The notes beneath the pieces were generated by a model. That model worked only from the letters and a program-made list of their open reading frames with translations, was not told the DNA's origin and did no database searches. The translations under genes were made by a program, and so were the position numbers. A stretch of 64,000 nt of DNA from a virus, in IMG/VR virus record IMGVR_UViG_3300028423_000356, positions 1-64,000 of that record. One strand, written 5' to 3'. Shown here piece after piece: positions 38,729 through 49,749 of this stretch. The stretch's first letter is position 1. Each line of letters opens with the position of its first letter.

Positions 38729-40563
38729 TGTCTACTACAATTAAATCTACATCATTAGATTTTGAAAATATTAAAGAAAATCTTAAAACCTTTTTAAAAC
38801 AAAAGGAAGAATTTAAAGATTATGATTTTGAGGCATCAGGATTAAACAACATTCTTGATGTTTTAGCTTGGAACACTCACTATAATGCATTAACTACAAA
38901 TTTTGCACTTAATGAATCCTTTTTAAATACTGCACAACTGAGAAGTTCTATTATATCACTTGCTGAAAGTGTTGGTTATATCCCAAAATCAAAGTCCTCT
39001 TCTATGGCAGTTCTTAATCTTTCTATCGATTTAAGACAATCAAACAATAAACCTTCAAGGATATCTATACCACGTTACACGGCGTTCCAATCAAATGTTG
39101 ATGGAAATAGTTTTACATTTTATACAAAAGATAATTTAATTGGTTTGAATGATGGTAACGACATTTATAACTTAACATTGGGTGATGGAAATAGAGATAT
39201 TCCTGTATTTGAAGGAACTATAAAAAGAAAATCCTTTATTGCTGATGAAGAATCAAGAAATGCGATATACATAATATCTGACACTGATATTGATATAGAA
39301 AGTGTTGTTGTTAAGGTTTACGATTCTGTTACAACTGATTTATTTACAACATACAAAGACATTAAAGATGTTTCAACAATAGATGAAAACACTGCTTTCT
39401 ATATCCTTAAAGAATCCCCTAATGGTTATTATGAACTGACTTTTAGTGGTGGTAGCACTTTAGGAAAATATCCTTTACCAGGATATAAGATAGAAGTTGA
39501 ATATTTCTCCACTAAAGGTTCAGAAGCTAACAGAGCAACAACATTTACACCATTATTAGATTACGTAAATCCATTAGAACCTGAAAGAGCATATGAAATC
39601 AAAACTATAACTAAATCAGAATCATCTGGTGGTTCTGACATTGAAAATATTGAATCAATAAGAAAAAATGCACCTTTTCAATATGCAGCACAAAATAGAA
39701 TGGTTACATCTGTGGACTATTCATCTTTAATTTTGAGAAAATTTGGAAATTACATTGAGGATATTCAGTCATATGGTGGTGAAGATGCATTAGAAAAAGA
39801 ATTTGGAACAGTGTTCATTTCAATTGTATTTAAAGATGATGAAATCATCAATGAATCTTTTAAAGAATCTATAAAATCACAAATTGTAGATTTGGTAGGT
39901 GATTTGGCAGTCGTTTCGTTTAATGTTAAGTTTGTCGATCCAATTGAAACATATATTCAAACGAATGTATACTATCAATTTAATCCTAAATTCACAACAT
40001 TATCAACAAGTGGTGTTAACAATGAAATTGACGAAGTTGTTAAAAATTATTTTGAAACTAATTTAGGTAAATTCAACTCATCATTTAGAAGATCACAACT
40101 ATTAACTGAAGTCGATGAAGTTAATGAAGCAGTTTTATCTTCAAGAGCAGAAGTTCTAATGAGTCAAAAAACTGATTTAGATTTTGATAGGTCTAAAAAT
40201 TATTCGTTTAGATTCCCAGTAAGAATTGCTAACCCTGATGATAAAAATTATATAATAAAATCATCCACTTTTGGTTATGGTAATAGTAGGGTTTATATTA
40301 GAAATAGATTGAACACTAACATTTTAGAACTATATAGAATTGATGATAAAAAAGTTATAGTTGATAATATAGGTTCATATGATTCTTTAAAGGGTAATGT
40401 AAATATAATAGCACTCAATCCTTCTACTTTTGGTGGATTAACAAATAGTTTTAAAATATCTGCTGTTCCATTTAACCAATCTGCTATATCACCCACAAGA
40501 GAGGATATATTATTGTATGACAAAGAATCGTTTGCAAAAGCAGTTATAGTAACTAGTGAATAA
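38728..40563 (+). CDS. gp6: baseplate wedge gp6
   Basis: A 611-residue gp6/gpJ-like wedge protein: LKTFLKQKEEFKDYDFEASGLNNILDVLAWNTHYNALTTNFALNESFLNTAQLRSSIISLAESVGYIPKSKSSS is diagnostic of T4-like gp6, with PFQYAAQNRMVTSVDYSSLILRKFGNYIEDIQSYGGEDALEKEFG in the middle. It dimerises to form the inner baseplate ring. Coupled to gp25. Confidence 0.92.
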   Translation: MSTTIKSTSLDFENIKENLKTFLKQKEEFKDYDFEASGLNNILDVLAWNTHYNALTTNFALNESFLNTAQLRSSIISLAESVGYIPKSKSSSMAVLNLSIDLRQSNNKPSRISIPRYTAFQSNVDGNSFTFYTKDNLIGLNDGNDIYNLTLGDGNRDIPVFEGTIKRKSFIADEESRNAIYIISDTDIDIESVVVKVYDSVTTDLFTTYKDIKDVSTIDENTAFYILKESPNGYYELTFSGGSTLGKYPLPGYKIEVEYFSTKGSEANRATTFTPLLDYVNPLEPERAYEIKTITKSESSGGSDIENIESIRKNAPFQYAAQNRMVTSVDYSSLILRKFGNYIEDIQSYGGEDALEKEFGTVFISIVFKDDEIINESFKESIKSQIVDLVGDLAVVSFNVKFVDPIETYIQTNVYYQFNPKFTTLSTSGVNNEIDEVVKNYFETNLGKFNSSFRRSQLLTEVDEVNEAVLSSRAEVLMSQKTDLDFDRSKNYSFRFPVRIANPDDKNYIIKSSTFGYGNSRVYIRNRLNTNILELYRIDDKKVIVDNIGSYDSLKGNVNIIALNPSTFGGLTNSFKISAVPFNQSAISPTREDILLYDKESFAKAVIVTSE

Positions 40564-40580
40564 AAATAGGGTTATTAAAA

Positions 40581-41594
40581 ATGACTACTGAAGACTATAC
40601 ATTGAAAGACACTGGAAGAAGAAACTTTACGGTATCAAATTACCATAGAGTTAAAGAAGTGTTGCCACAACACATAGTTCAAAATTATCCACTGTTAGTA
40701 GGTCTTTTAGAATCCTATTTTGAATTTGAAGACTTAGAAAAATTCACTTTTACTGATTCTGACGGAACTCACACAATACCTGCTTCACCAACAAGATTAA
40801 TTCATGAAGTTTTAAAAGTGAGAGATATCAATGAAACTGATGAAACGTTATTAAACAATATTGAAGATGAATTGCTTTTAGGAACACAGTATTTTAGAGG
40901 TTTTATAGATAAAAGAACATCTGCAAAGTTTTCCAATAATTTGTATCGTGCAAAAGGAACTTTATATTCCATACAACAATTTTTTAAAATGTTTTTCGAT
41001 GAAGTTCCTGAAGTTAGATACACAAAACAAGATGTTTTTATCGTGGGCGAATCTAAAATAGGATGGGAAAGTCAAAAGTTTTTAACTAATGATAAACTAT
41101 ATCAAACATTAGCCATATTAATAAAAACAAGTATACCTATTAATGTGTGGAATGAAGTTTACAAACTATTTGTTCACCCTGCTGGTGTATACCTTGGTGC
41201 TAGAGTTCTTATAGAAGGGGTGGGAGATTTTGACTTAAACTTTATGCCTGATTATAAAGAAGATGAACAGTTGACCTTAATGAAAAGTCAAGGTAATATT
41301 AACACAGATGCAATCCCAGATTTGACATATCTAATTAAAGATGATAACCCAGAACTTAAAGTTAGAACTACCATACCTGGTGATATCAACACACTTGGCG
41401 ATATAACACTTGACCAACTTGATAAAACTTACAACAATTTAAAAGAATTTATTCAGGCATCATCACCAACTCTTGATAATGACTTCACAGATAGTGATTT
41501 AAAAGCAATGACCTTAGACCAAGATTGGATTACCTTGGATACTATGGATGAGGTTTCTTATCCAGTATTCTATGATTCTGACGAAAATGGTTAA
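40581..41594 (+). CDS. virion structural protein, probable baseplate wedge component
   Basis: A 337-residue protein located between gp6 and gp8, where marine T4-like phages carry a conserved structural gene. Sequence islands: FTVSNYHRVKEVLPQHIVQNYPLLVGLLESYFEF, LYRAKGTLYSIQQFFKMFFDEVPEVRYTKQDVF and LFVHPAGVYLGARVLIEG. Its C-terminus has DSD repeats (TDSDLK, YDSDENG). Role in the wedge is inferred from position. Confidence 0.6.
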   Translation: MTTEDYTLKDTGRRNFTVSNYHRVKEVLPQHIVQNYPLLVGLLESYFEFEDLEKFTFTDSDGTHTIPASPTRLIHEVLKVRDINETDETLLNNIEDELLLGTQYFRGFIDKRTSAKFSNNLYRAKGTLYSIQQFFKMFFDEVPEVRYTKQDVFIVGESKIGWESQKFLTNDKLYQTLAILIKTSIPINVWNEVYKLFVHPAGVYLGARVLIEGVGDFDLNFMPDYKEDEQLTLMKSQGNINTDAIPDLTYLIKDDNPELKVRTTIPGDINTLGDITLDQLDKTYNNLKEFIQASSPTLDNDFTDSDLKAMTLDQDWITLDTMDEVSYPVFYDSDENG

Positions 41595-41601
41595 AAATTT
41601 A

Positions 41602-41609
41602 TATAAATA
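41602..41609 (+). promoter_or_regulatory. T4-type late promoter
   Basis: TATAAATA at 41602-41609, 28 bases before the next gene. Confidence 0.7.
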
Positions 41610-41636
41610 ATATAAAAAGACAATTGGAAAATAATT

Positions 41637-42665
41637 ATGGCAAGAGAAATAATTAATATAGGACTACAACCAAATGATGGTAAAGGTGACACTCTAAGGC
41701 AACTTGGTATAAAGGTAAACAATAACTTTACTCAGTTGTTTGACGCTGTTTTTCATGATTCAGATTCAGCAGGAATGTCTGACTCTGATATTCAGTATAT
41801 TTCTAAACAGATAAATTTTGTTGGTATATCCTTTGATAATATTTTAAATTTTGAAGAAGGTAGTGAAGAAGTAACAAATACATTACCCTCCACAACAGGT
41901 GTTATATTAAACAATAATTCTGTTTCATTTATAAAAAATAAAACATTCAATAATTTGATGTTATCTGATTCAGAAAATGGTAATAAGTATATCTTAACAC
42001 CATCAATTATTGATAGTGACACTATCATAAATTTACCACCAGTATTAGATAGTGATACATTTCTTTTTGCTGAAACGTATCAAGATGTTTTTAATAAAAC
42101 TTATTATGCACCAAGAATCGCTGATTATCTTGCTGACAGTAATGGTGCACCAATAATTTCTATAAATAGAGTTCTTTCAGCAGCTAACAATGTATCAATA
42201 AGTAATGCACAAAAGGGTAACAGTCCAACAATCTCTGTTATAGGAAATCCAGATTACCAACCTTTAGATAGTGATATAGATTTAACAATAGAGACTAAAG
42301 GTTTAGGTGTGTTAAAAATAAACAATCCATTAGTTAAAGAAAATGATATTGTCGATTTTACATCTGGTGTATCATCAGATTCTGATTTATCACTTGATAA
42401 AGAAATAACACATTTCACAGGTGATAGTGATGGTCAAATTATTTTACCAACTCCAATTAAAGAAAACTTTGTGAAAAAACTTATAAATATTTCCAATAAC
42501 AATGTAGAAGTTATTCCAGAAGTATTTACGAACGGTTCTTCTATAGTAATGAAACCAAATTCTGTTGTAAAACTACACTACACTTCACTTGTTGGATGGA
42601 TGTTAGAAGAAAATATTATTTACGATTCAACAGAAACAAATGCCCTTTGGTATGTAAAACAATAA
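41637..42665 (+). CDS. virion structural / fiber-type protein rich in DSD motifs
   Basis: A 342-residue protein. The N-terminus, INIGLQPNDGKGDTLRQLGIKVNNNFTQLF, is a signature found in structural and fiber proteins of marine T4-like phages. It contains about seven Asp-Ser-Asp tripeptides (DSDSAGMSDSD, IDSDTI, LDSDTF, LDSDID, SDSDLS, GDSDGQ) encoded by varied codons. The C-terminus (VVKLHYTSLVGWMLEENIIYD) resembles the end of decoration or fiber proteins. Function unknown. Confidence 0.6.
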   Translation: MAREIINIGLQPNDGKGDTLRQLGIKVNNNFTQLFDAVFHDSDSAGMSDSDIQYISKQINFVGISFDNILNFEEGSEEVTNTLPSTTGVILNNNSVSFIKNKTFNNLMLSDSENGNKYILTPSIIDSDTIINLPPVLDSDTFLFAETYQDVFNKTYYAPRIADYLADSNGAPIISINRVLSAANNVSISNAQKGNSPTISVIGNPDYQPLDSDIDLTIETKGLGVLKINNPLVKENDIVDFTSGVSSDSDLSLDKEITHFTGDSDGQIILPTPIKENFVKKLINISNNNVEVIPEVFTNGSSIVMKPNSVVKLHYTSLVGWMLEENIIYDSTETNALWYVKQ

Positions 42666-42678
42666 ATGAGAGAATAAA

Positions 42679-44094
42679 ATGGCAGCTATTATAACAGACG
42701 ATTTTAAAAAGAGAGTTTTAACTGATATTTATTCTGATTTTTTAGATTCAGAAAATAAATTCTATCTTGGTATAGGTAAACCAATAGTTTGGAACGATTC
42801 AGATATCCCTGTAACACCTCTAAACACTGAAAGAGAAATCAGAAACGCTAAATTAAACACAATATCAGTAAAGTTAATAAAAGACGCATCACGTGTAGCA
42901 AAAAGATATAATTGGTCAAGAGGCACTATATATAACACATATAATGATGATGTGAGAGAAGAAGACAATAATAACTATTATGTTATAACTGATGAAAATG
43001 AAGTTTTTGTGTGTATTGCTAATGGTAAAGATAATTTAGGTAACCCACAACCTTCAAGAATTAAACCAACATATGCAGACAGAGATACACCATTTTTATT
43101 AGAAGATGGATATATTTGGAAATTCTTATTCACAGTTGGAACACTAGAATCTTTAAAGTTTATGGGTGCAAACTATTTTCCAATTAGAGTTATTGATACA
43201 GAAACAGGAACAGACTCTGATAAATCAAGTGGATATGAATTAAAACAATATTACATACAACAAATAGCAACTCCTGGTGAGATATTAGGATATGAAGTTA
43301 TTGAAGGTGGTACAGAATACGATAATACTGTAGAACTTCAAATTGTGGGTGATGGTTTAGTAGAAGCAAAAGCAACAGCAAATGTTAACAATGGGACAAT
43401 AACTCATGTAGATGTAGCATTTGAAGATGAAAATAATGTTGATAGTGACAATTTAAACCTAGCATTTGGACAAGGTTATTCGTATGCAAGTGTTAATGTG
43501 ATACCAAATAATATTCGTTCCGAATCAGCAATTGATGCTGAAATTAGACCTATATTTGGTCCAAAAGATGGTTTGGGTGCAAATTCTTATGATGACTTAC
43601 GCTCTAATGCAATTATGTTTTACACAAATGCAGATGGTGATGTAAATGGAGATTGGATTGTTGGTAATGACTTTAGACAAGTCACACTCATGAATATTCC
43701 ATATATAAATGACCAAGAGGGTATAACATTAAAATCATTTGAAGTTGAATATGATAATGAATTTAATCCATTTACTGTGGATAATAAAATATTTTCTGAA
43801 ACTTCAGGGGCAGAAGCTTATGTTGTTAAAACAGAAGAAACCGTTGAAGAGACAACAAATAAAATAATAAATACAATATGGTATTTACAAAATGAAACTA
43901 CTGGTTTTAACAATTTCCAAGTTGAAGATGAAGTAAGTGAATTAAAAGGAACTGGTAATGGTACAATAACCAAATTAAATGATACACCAGATATTAATGT
44001 TATGGATGCTGAAGTTTTATATATAGACAATAGATACCCAGTAATGAGAACAATCAATCAAGAAGAAGATTTTAAAATAATTATAAAAATATAA
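42679..44094 (+). CDS. gp8: baseplate wedge gp8
   Basis: A 471-residue gp8-type wedge protein: KKRVLTDIYSDFLDSENKFYLGIGKPIVWND, KRYNWSRGTIYNTYNDDVREEDNNNYYVITDENEVFVCI and LEDGYIWKFLFTV are diagnostic. It links the wedge core to the outer fiber proteins. The middle is longer than in T4, with Asp-rich loops. Confidence 0.88.
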   Translation: MAAIITDDFKKRVLTDIYSDFLDSENKFYLGIGKPIVWNDSDIPVTPLNTEREIRNAKLNTISVKLIKDASRVAKRYNWSRGTIYNTYNDDVREEDNNNYYVITDENEVFVCIANGKDNLGNPQPSRIKPTYADRDTPFLLEDGYIWKFLFTVGTLESLKFMGANYFPIRVIDTETGTDSDKSSGYELKQYYIQQIATPGEILGYEVIEGGTEYDNTVELQIVGDGLVEAKATANVNNGTITHVDVAFEDENNVDSDNLNLAFGQGYSYASVNVIPNNIRSESAIDAEIRPIFGPKDGLGANSYDDLRSNAIMFYTNADGDVNGDWIVGNDFRQVTLMNIPYINDQEGITLKSFEVEYDNEFNPFTVDNKIFSETSGAEAYVVKTEETVEETTNKIINTIWYLQNETTGFNNFQVEDEVSELKGTGNGTITKLNDTPDINVMDAEVLYIDNRYPVMRTINQEEDFKIIIKI

Positions 44095-44106
44095 TGGAAG
44101 AGAATT

Positions 44107-47100
44107 ATGGCTGAAAAATTTACATCAAATACATTCAATGAAGTATATAAAGATGATTTCAATGCAGATGATAACTATCATAGAATATTATTCAATTCTG
44201 GTAGACCACTACAAGCAAGAGAACTAACACAATTACAAACTATAATTCAAGAGGAATTGTATAGATTTGGTAGTCACATTTTTAGAGAAGGTGCATCTGT
44301 AAATGCTGGTAATGTCACCTGTACAAATGTTGAATATATTAGATTAAACACAGAATTTTATCCTCTTCCTGAAAACATTTCGGATATAATAGGAGACACT
44401 TTTATCTCTGATACAACTCAATTCGAGTTCGTTGTAAATGATGTTTTAGAAGAAGTGTATGATAGTGATGGTGTAACATTATCAGAACCAGCAACACTCA
44501 TAATCTCATATACTGGTAGTAATTTAGACTCAGATGTGACAGTGAGAGATAGTGACGGTGAATACATAACTCCAAAAAGAATTATTTCAGAGGAAGTGTT
44601 GAATCAAGAAAGTGGTGATGTAACTTTAAAGGTTGAAACTCTTATTGAAAACGCTCAGTATCCAGTTGCAGGACAAGGAACTAAGTTGGCAGTTGAGACA
44701 GGGGACTTTTTTGCTGCTAAACACTTTGTTGAATCTAATGAACAATCTATTTATCTATCAAAGTATGTATCATTAGTTAACACAACTGTAGGATTTAAAG
44801 TTATTCAAGATATTGTAACAGTTGATGATACTGTTGACTTATACGATAATCAAGGTGATACACCAAATTTAACATCACCTGGAGCTGACCGATATAGAAT
44901 ACGTCTTGTATTAGAAGAAGAAAAAAATGTAAATTCAGAAGATAATTTTATTCCAATTGCCACTGTTGAAAACAGTATAGTTGTTTCTCAAATAAATCAA
45001 GGTGTAAATGAAATATACAATAAACTTGGTGATAATATTGCAAGAAGAACTTATGAAGAATCTGGAGATTATATTGCTGACAGATTTACTCTTAGATTTG
45101 AAGAAGGTGATAGTGATAACGCAGTTAATTTTGTAGTATCTCCTGGAATTGCGTATATAAATGGATATCGTGCAGAAATTAATAGAGATGAAGTTATATC
45201 TGTAAATAAACCAAGAAAAACACAGTTATTCACAGAAGAAACAGTTCCAGTTGAATATGGAAACTATTTATTGATGGAAACTAATGGTTCCAAAGGTCTA
45301 CCAGACATATCAACTTTTGAAGAATTAACACTAAAAAAGGGTAGAGACTTCTTAGATAGTGATATGGGGACAGTTCGTGTTCGTTCTATTGAAAAAGATG
45401 GAGATGATTTAAGATTTTATTTATTTGATTTTAACATTTTACCTGGTCAAAGAGAATCAGAAATATCTTCAATTGGTTCATCAACTAATAATTATTTTAA
45501 TGTAAATAAAGATTTCAATAATACAAGAACAATTCGTAAAGATGTATCTGGAAATGATTTATTATTCAATTTCCCTAATGCATATGTTGCCAATATATTA
45601 GAACAACCAACATCATTTGTCGCACAAAGACAATTTAATGAAACAACAAATAGCAGTGGTGAAGTTACAATTGGAACAAGTGGTTCATCTGACAAGTTCA
45701 CAGATTCAACTCTTTGGATTGCTTCCAAAGAAAATGGAGAATTGGTAAACATAACTAATAACCCAACTTTAAATCAAAGTACCACTACTTTGGTTCTTGA
45801 AGATGATCTTGGACTAGTTACTAACCAAAATGTGACAATATTAACATATGTATTTAAAGAAGATGCACAACCAAGAGCAAAAAGTAAAAATGAAATAACT
45901 GAAACTTTGACCCCTGATTTAAATGGAAACATCACACTGTCAAATGCAGATATTATTAACGTGATAGATATTTTAGATTCAGATGAAAACGGTTCTGATT
46001 TATCAGGAAGATATTCAGTTGATAACGGTCAAAGAGATAATTATTATGGATTAGGTAAATTAAATCTTATACCGGGTTCTACACCACCATCTAATAATGT
46101 TTATATAAAATATGAATATTATAGTCATGGTAATGGAGACTTTTTCTGTATAAACTCATATCCTGAGAAGGATAATGTTGAAACATATGGTGATATCCCA
46201 GTTTATACAAGTGAAACAGGTGATGAAATACCTCTAAGAGATGTGGTAGATTTTAGACCAACACAATCTTCTGATGGTTCGTTTTCAAATATAAATATCA
46301 ACGAATTACCAAGAAACACAGATTTATTCCAAACTGATGTTAACTACTATATGCCAAAAAATGCAAAGGTGGTTATAAATGAAAGTGGTGTAGTTGATGT
46401 AATTGAGGGTAAGGATGCTATGGATCCTAAAATGCCCACAACACCACCAACAGCTTTAGATTTGTATCTTGTTGAAATGGCACCATTTATGATTACACCC
46501 AAAGATTTAGGTGTAACAGCTGTAGAAGCAAAAAGATATACAATGAAAGATATTGGTGATTTAGAAGAAAGACTTGCCAATTTAGAAGAAACAACTGCTC
46601 TATCTATGTTAGAATTGTCAACTTCATCATTTCAGGTCTTAGATAATGATGGTAACATAAGAACTAAATCAGGTTTCTATGTAGATAATTTTGTGGATCA
46701 ATCAAGAGCAAAGGTTGATGATGTAGAATATCGTGCTTCAATAGACCCCTCACGCCAAATTATGAGACCATCATTTAGGGCAAGTGCAATCAAACTTGTT
46801 CCATTTGAACAGTCAAATAACAATGTAAATGCAGAAATATCTGGTGACTTTATTCATCTTAAAATAAAAGATCGTGAAGTTGTTTACCAAGAACAACCTT
46901 TTGCAACAGGAACTGAAAATGTTAACCCATTCTCAGTTGTGAGTAAACGTGGTGTTGTTACATTATCACCATCAAAAGATACTTGGATGGAAACAAGGTA
47001 TTTGACTGATAAAATCACATATGGAGATGACAAATTTAACGTAGATCAAAATCAACTTTGGGATAACTGGAGTTGGAATTGGACTGGTAATGAAAAAGTT

Positions 47101-49515
47101 GGAACAGTCTTAGGAACTCAAGATTTAAATTCAAGGGTTGAATGGGGTAGAACTACACGTGGTAGATTGTTAAACACCACAACCAGAAGGGGTGGAAATA
47201 CAAGAACTACTACTAGAACATTTGAAACGATTCAATCTGGTAGAAGAATAACAGATACTGCAGCGGCTGTGGTAACTGGTTTCTCCACAATAAGAGAAGT
47301 TGTAGGTGATAAATTAATTTCAAGAACCTTAATACCTAAAATGCGTTCACAAAAAATATTCTTTAGGGGTGGAGGATTAAGACCTAACACAAGATTATTC
47401 CCATTCTTTGGTGGAGAAGACATTTCAGAGTGGTGTATTGGTTATGGATCTGAATCTGAATATAATTCTAATAGATTACAATCAAGAGATTCAGATTATT
47501 CCTCAGGTTTTGAAAGTGTAGAACAACATCCAGATGTCCCAACACCTTTATACACTAATGATAGGGGTGAAGTTTATGGTTCTTTCTTCTTACCATCAAC
47601 AGAAGTTGAATCATATCAAACAGGAACTAAAGAATTTAGACTTCTTGATATTTCATCTTATGAAAATAGAGATGATTCTATAACTTGGGCATCAACAAAC
47701 TATAGTTCAATAGGATACTTAAATACAAGACAAAGAACAATTTTATCAACACGTATTGTAAACATTGATACAAGAAGATCAACAAGAGTCGATACTATAT
47801 CAAGAAGAGACACTACAACTAATGTTACCACAAGACAAGTTGGTGGTGGTGGCGACGGTGGTGGCGGAGGTGGTCCTGATGATCCCTTGGCACAAACATT
47901 TACGGTCGATGAAGAATATGGTGTATACCTTACTGGTGTTAAATTGTATTTCGATACAGTTGCAACATCAAATGAAGTTCCTGTATTTGTTCAGATAAGA
48001 CCAACCGTAAACGGTTATCCTTCTGCTGATAGTGTTATTCCTGGAACAACAGTAATTAAAGGACCAAATGATATTAACTTACCTGGTCCAAATCAAGGTC
48101 CAGTAGAAACTTATTTTGAATTTGAAGCACCAGCTTATTTAAGTGGTAATGGTACTGAATATGCAATATGTGTGTTAAGTAATTCAAATGAGTATAATGT
48201 TCATGTTGGTGAAGCAGGTGAGTTTTTAATAGACTCAAATGGCAATATATCAACCGAAAGAAGATTAAGAAGACAACCAACCCTTGGTTCATTGTTCAAG
48301 TCACAAAATTCAAGAACTTGGGAACCTGACCAAACAAAGGACTTAATGTATACCTTGACAAGAGCACAATTTGAAACAAGTGGTTCTTATGTTGTTAAAG
48401 GAACATCAACTCCAACAATTATGTATAATACAAATGAACTATATACTGAACTAGGACAATCAACAATTTATGTTGTAGATCCTTCACATGGTTTTAATGT
48501 TCATGACAAAATCAATGTTTCAATTCCGAATATATCACAAAACATATCATTTAATGATATTAATGGTATTACAACTTCTCAAATGGAAGGTTTGAGAACT
48601 GTGGAATATGTTGATGCGAATGGTTATAAGTTTTTAACAAGTGGTGTAGCAAATGCATCAGCATTTGGACCTTCAAATGGTGTTGTTAGTCTCGAAACAC
48701 AAAACAAATATAATGTTGGTATGTTAAAAGCAATCACACTTGATTTAGAAGGAACTGTTTTAACATCTGAAGCAAGATTTACAAAGGTTGGTATAAATGA
48801 AGGTTCAAATGAACCAAACTACATTAAATATAATGAGTTTACGCCTATAAGCACCAATAAAAACATTTACTTCGATGAAGAAATGTGTAACATAACAAAA
48901 ACTAATGAGCAATATTTAACAGATGAAAATGGGTTTATAAGTGACGGGACAAATTCAATTGATGTGAAGTTTAATTTTGAATCTATATCAGATTTTGTTT
49001 CACCATTAGTTGACTTAGAAGGGTTGAACTTCGCAACTATCCATAATGTAATTGATAATCACACTGATGGTGATGATTTGGGTGACATAATGTTCCAACG
49101 TTCTGAAACTTATCCTAATATAGGAACTGGTGTTGCCAAACATGTTACAAAAGTGACATCATTAGCACAAACAGCAACAGGATTGAAGATATTACTATCT
49201 GCTCATAAACCATCTGAAGCATCGTTTGATGTGTATTATAGAACTAATAGTAACAAATCAATTGATAATGGAAATATCTTAAGTCAAGATTGGATACTCG
49301 TTGAACCTGAAGTTATACCACCAAGTGATGAAAACCCAAATGTTTATCGTGAGTATAGATATCTTCCAACTGAACTTGATGTTGGTGACGAAAACTATGA
49401 AGTTGGTTATATGAAGGATTTCGACCAATACCAAATTAAAATCGTTATGAAATCATCAAATACAAGTAAAGTTCCTATGTTTAAAGATTTGAGAACAATA
49501 GCACTATATGACTAA
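44107..49515 (+). CDS. giant virion structural protein (DUF4815)
   Basis: A 1802-residue protein. The N-terminus (KFTSNTFNEVYKDDFNADDNYHRILFNSGRPLQARELTQLQTIIQEELYRFGSHIFREGASVNAG) is the DUF4815 signature of marine T4-like phages. A Gly-rich linker (about residues 1245-1260) precedes DDPLAQTFTVDEEYGVYLTGVKLYFDT, a second domain common in these proteins. The middle has an Arg/Thr-rich region (TTRRGGNTRTTTRTFE). Likely an outer baseplate or fiber-attachment component. Confidence 0.8.
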   Translation: MAEKFTSNTFNEVYKDDFNADDNYHRILFNSGRPLQARELTQLQTIIQEELYRFGSHIFREGASVNAGNVTCTNVEYIRLNTEFYPLPENISDIIGDTFISDTTQFEFVVNDVLEEVYDSDGVTLSEPATLIISYTGSNLDSDVTVRDSDGEYITPKRIISEEVLNQESGDVTLKVETLIENAQYPVAGQGTKLAVETGDFFAAKHFVESNEQSIYLSKYVSLVNTTVGFKVIQDIVTVDDTVDLYDNQGDTPNLTSPGADRYRIRLVLEEEKNVNSEDNFIPIATVENSIVVSQINQGVNEIYNKLGDNIARRTYEESGDYIADRFTLRFEEGDSDNAVNFVVSPGIAYINGYRAEINRDEVISVNKPRKTQLFTEETVPVEYGNYLLMETNGSKGLPDISTFEELTLKKGRDFLDSDMGTVRVRSIEKDGDDLRFYLFDFNILPGQRESEISSIGSSTNNYFNVNKDFNNTRTIRKDVSGNDLLFNFPNAYVANILEQPTSFVAQRQFNETTNSSGEVTIGTSGSSDKFTDSTLWIASKENGELVNITNNPTLNQSTTTLVLEDDLGLVTNQNVTILTYVFKEDAQPRAKSKNEITETLTPDLNGNITLSNADIINVIDILDSDENGSDLSGRYSVDNGQRDNYYGLGKLNLIPGSTPPSNNVYIKYEYYSHGNGDFFCINSYPEKDNVETYGDIPVYTSETGDEIPLRDVVDFRPTQSSDGSFSNININELPRNTDLFQTDVNYYMPKNAKVVINESGVVDVIEGKDAMDPKMPTTPPTALDLYLVEMAPFMITPKDLGVTAVEAKRYTMKDIGDLEERLANLEETTALSMLELSTSSFQVLDNDGNIRTKSGFYVDNFVDQSRAKVDDVEYRASIDPSRQIMRPSFRASAIKLVPFEQSNNNVNAEISGDFIHLKIKDREVVYQEQPFATGTENVNPFSVVSKRGVVTLSPSKDTWMETRYLTDKITYGDDKFNVDQNQLWDNWSWNWTGNEKVGTVLGTQDLNSRVEWGRTTRGRLLNTTTRRGGNTRTTTRTFETIQSGRRITDTAAAVVTGFSTIREVVGDKLISRTLIPKMRSQKIFFRGGGLRPNTRLFPFFGGEDISEWCIGYGSESEYNSNRLQSRDSDYSSGFESVEQHPDVPTPLYTNDRGEVYGSFFLPSTEVESYQTGTKEFRLLDISSYENRDDSITWASTNYSSIGYLNTRQRTILSTRIVNIDTRRSTRVDTISRRDTTTNVTTRQVGGGGDGGGGGGPDDPLAQTFTVDEEYGVYLTGVKLYFDTVATSNEVPVFVQIRPTVNGYPSADSVIPGTTVIKGPNDINLPGPNQGPVETYFEFEAPAYLSGNGTEYAICVLSNSNEYNVHVGEAGEFLIDSNGNISTERRLRRQPTLGSLFKSQNSRTWEPDQTKDLMYTLTRAQFETSGSYVVKGTSTPTIMYNTNELYTELGQSTIYVVDPSHGFNVHDKINVSIPNISQNISFNDINGITTSQMEGLRTVEYVDANGYKFLTSGVANASAFGPSNGVVSLETQNKYNVGMLKAITLDLEGTVLTSEARFTKVGINEGSNEPNYIKYNEFTPISTNKNIYFDEEMCNITKTNEQYLTDENGFISDGTNSIDVKFNFESISDFVSPLVDLEGLNFATIHNVIDNHTDGDDLGDIMFQRSETYPNIGTGVAKHVTKVTSLAQTATGLKILLSAHKPSEASFDVYYRTNSNKSIDNGNILSQDWILVEPEVIPPSDENPNVYREYRYLPTELDVGDENYEVGYMKDFDQYQIKIVMKSSNTSKVPMFKDLRTIALYD

Positions 49516-49526
49516 AGAGTGAAATT

Positions 49527-49745
49527 ATGAATTATAAAAAAGTTGAAAATAAAGATAATATGGTACGCGACCCAGAGTCGGGTGCCATACTTTATATAAA
49601 TAATAGTGAAAACACACGTGAAATCAAAAGACGTAAAAGAATTGAACGAAAAGAACAAGAACAATTAAAAAATGATTTTAACGATTTAAAAAATGAAGTT
49701 GGTGAAATAAAGGAATTGTTACTACAACTAATAGAAAAGAGATGA
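49527..49745 (+). CDS. small coiled-coil protein of the fiber cluster
   Basis: A 72-residue protein: DNMVRDPESGAILYINNSENTREIKRRKRIERKEQEQLKNDFNDLKNEVGEIKELLLQL. The conserved start (MVRD..SGAIL) and a heptad-type helix match a small family beside tail fiber genes of T4-like phages; a role in fiber attachment is possible but unproven. Confidence 0.6.
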   Translation: MNYKKVENKDNMVRDPESGAILYINNSENTREIKRRKRIERKEQEQLKNDFNDLKNEVGEIKELLLQLIEKR

Positions 49746-49749
49746 ATCA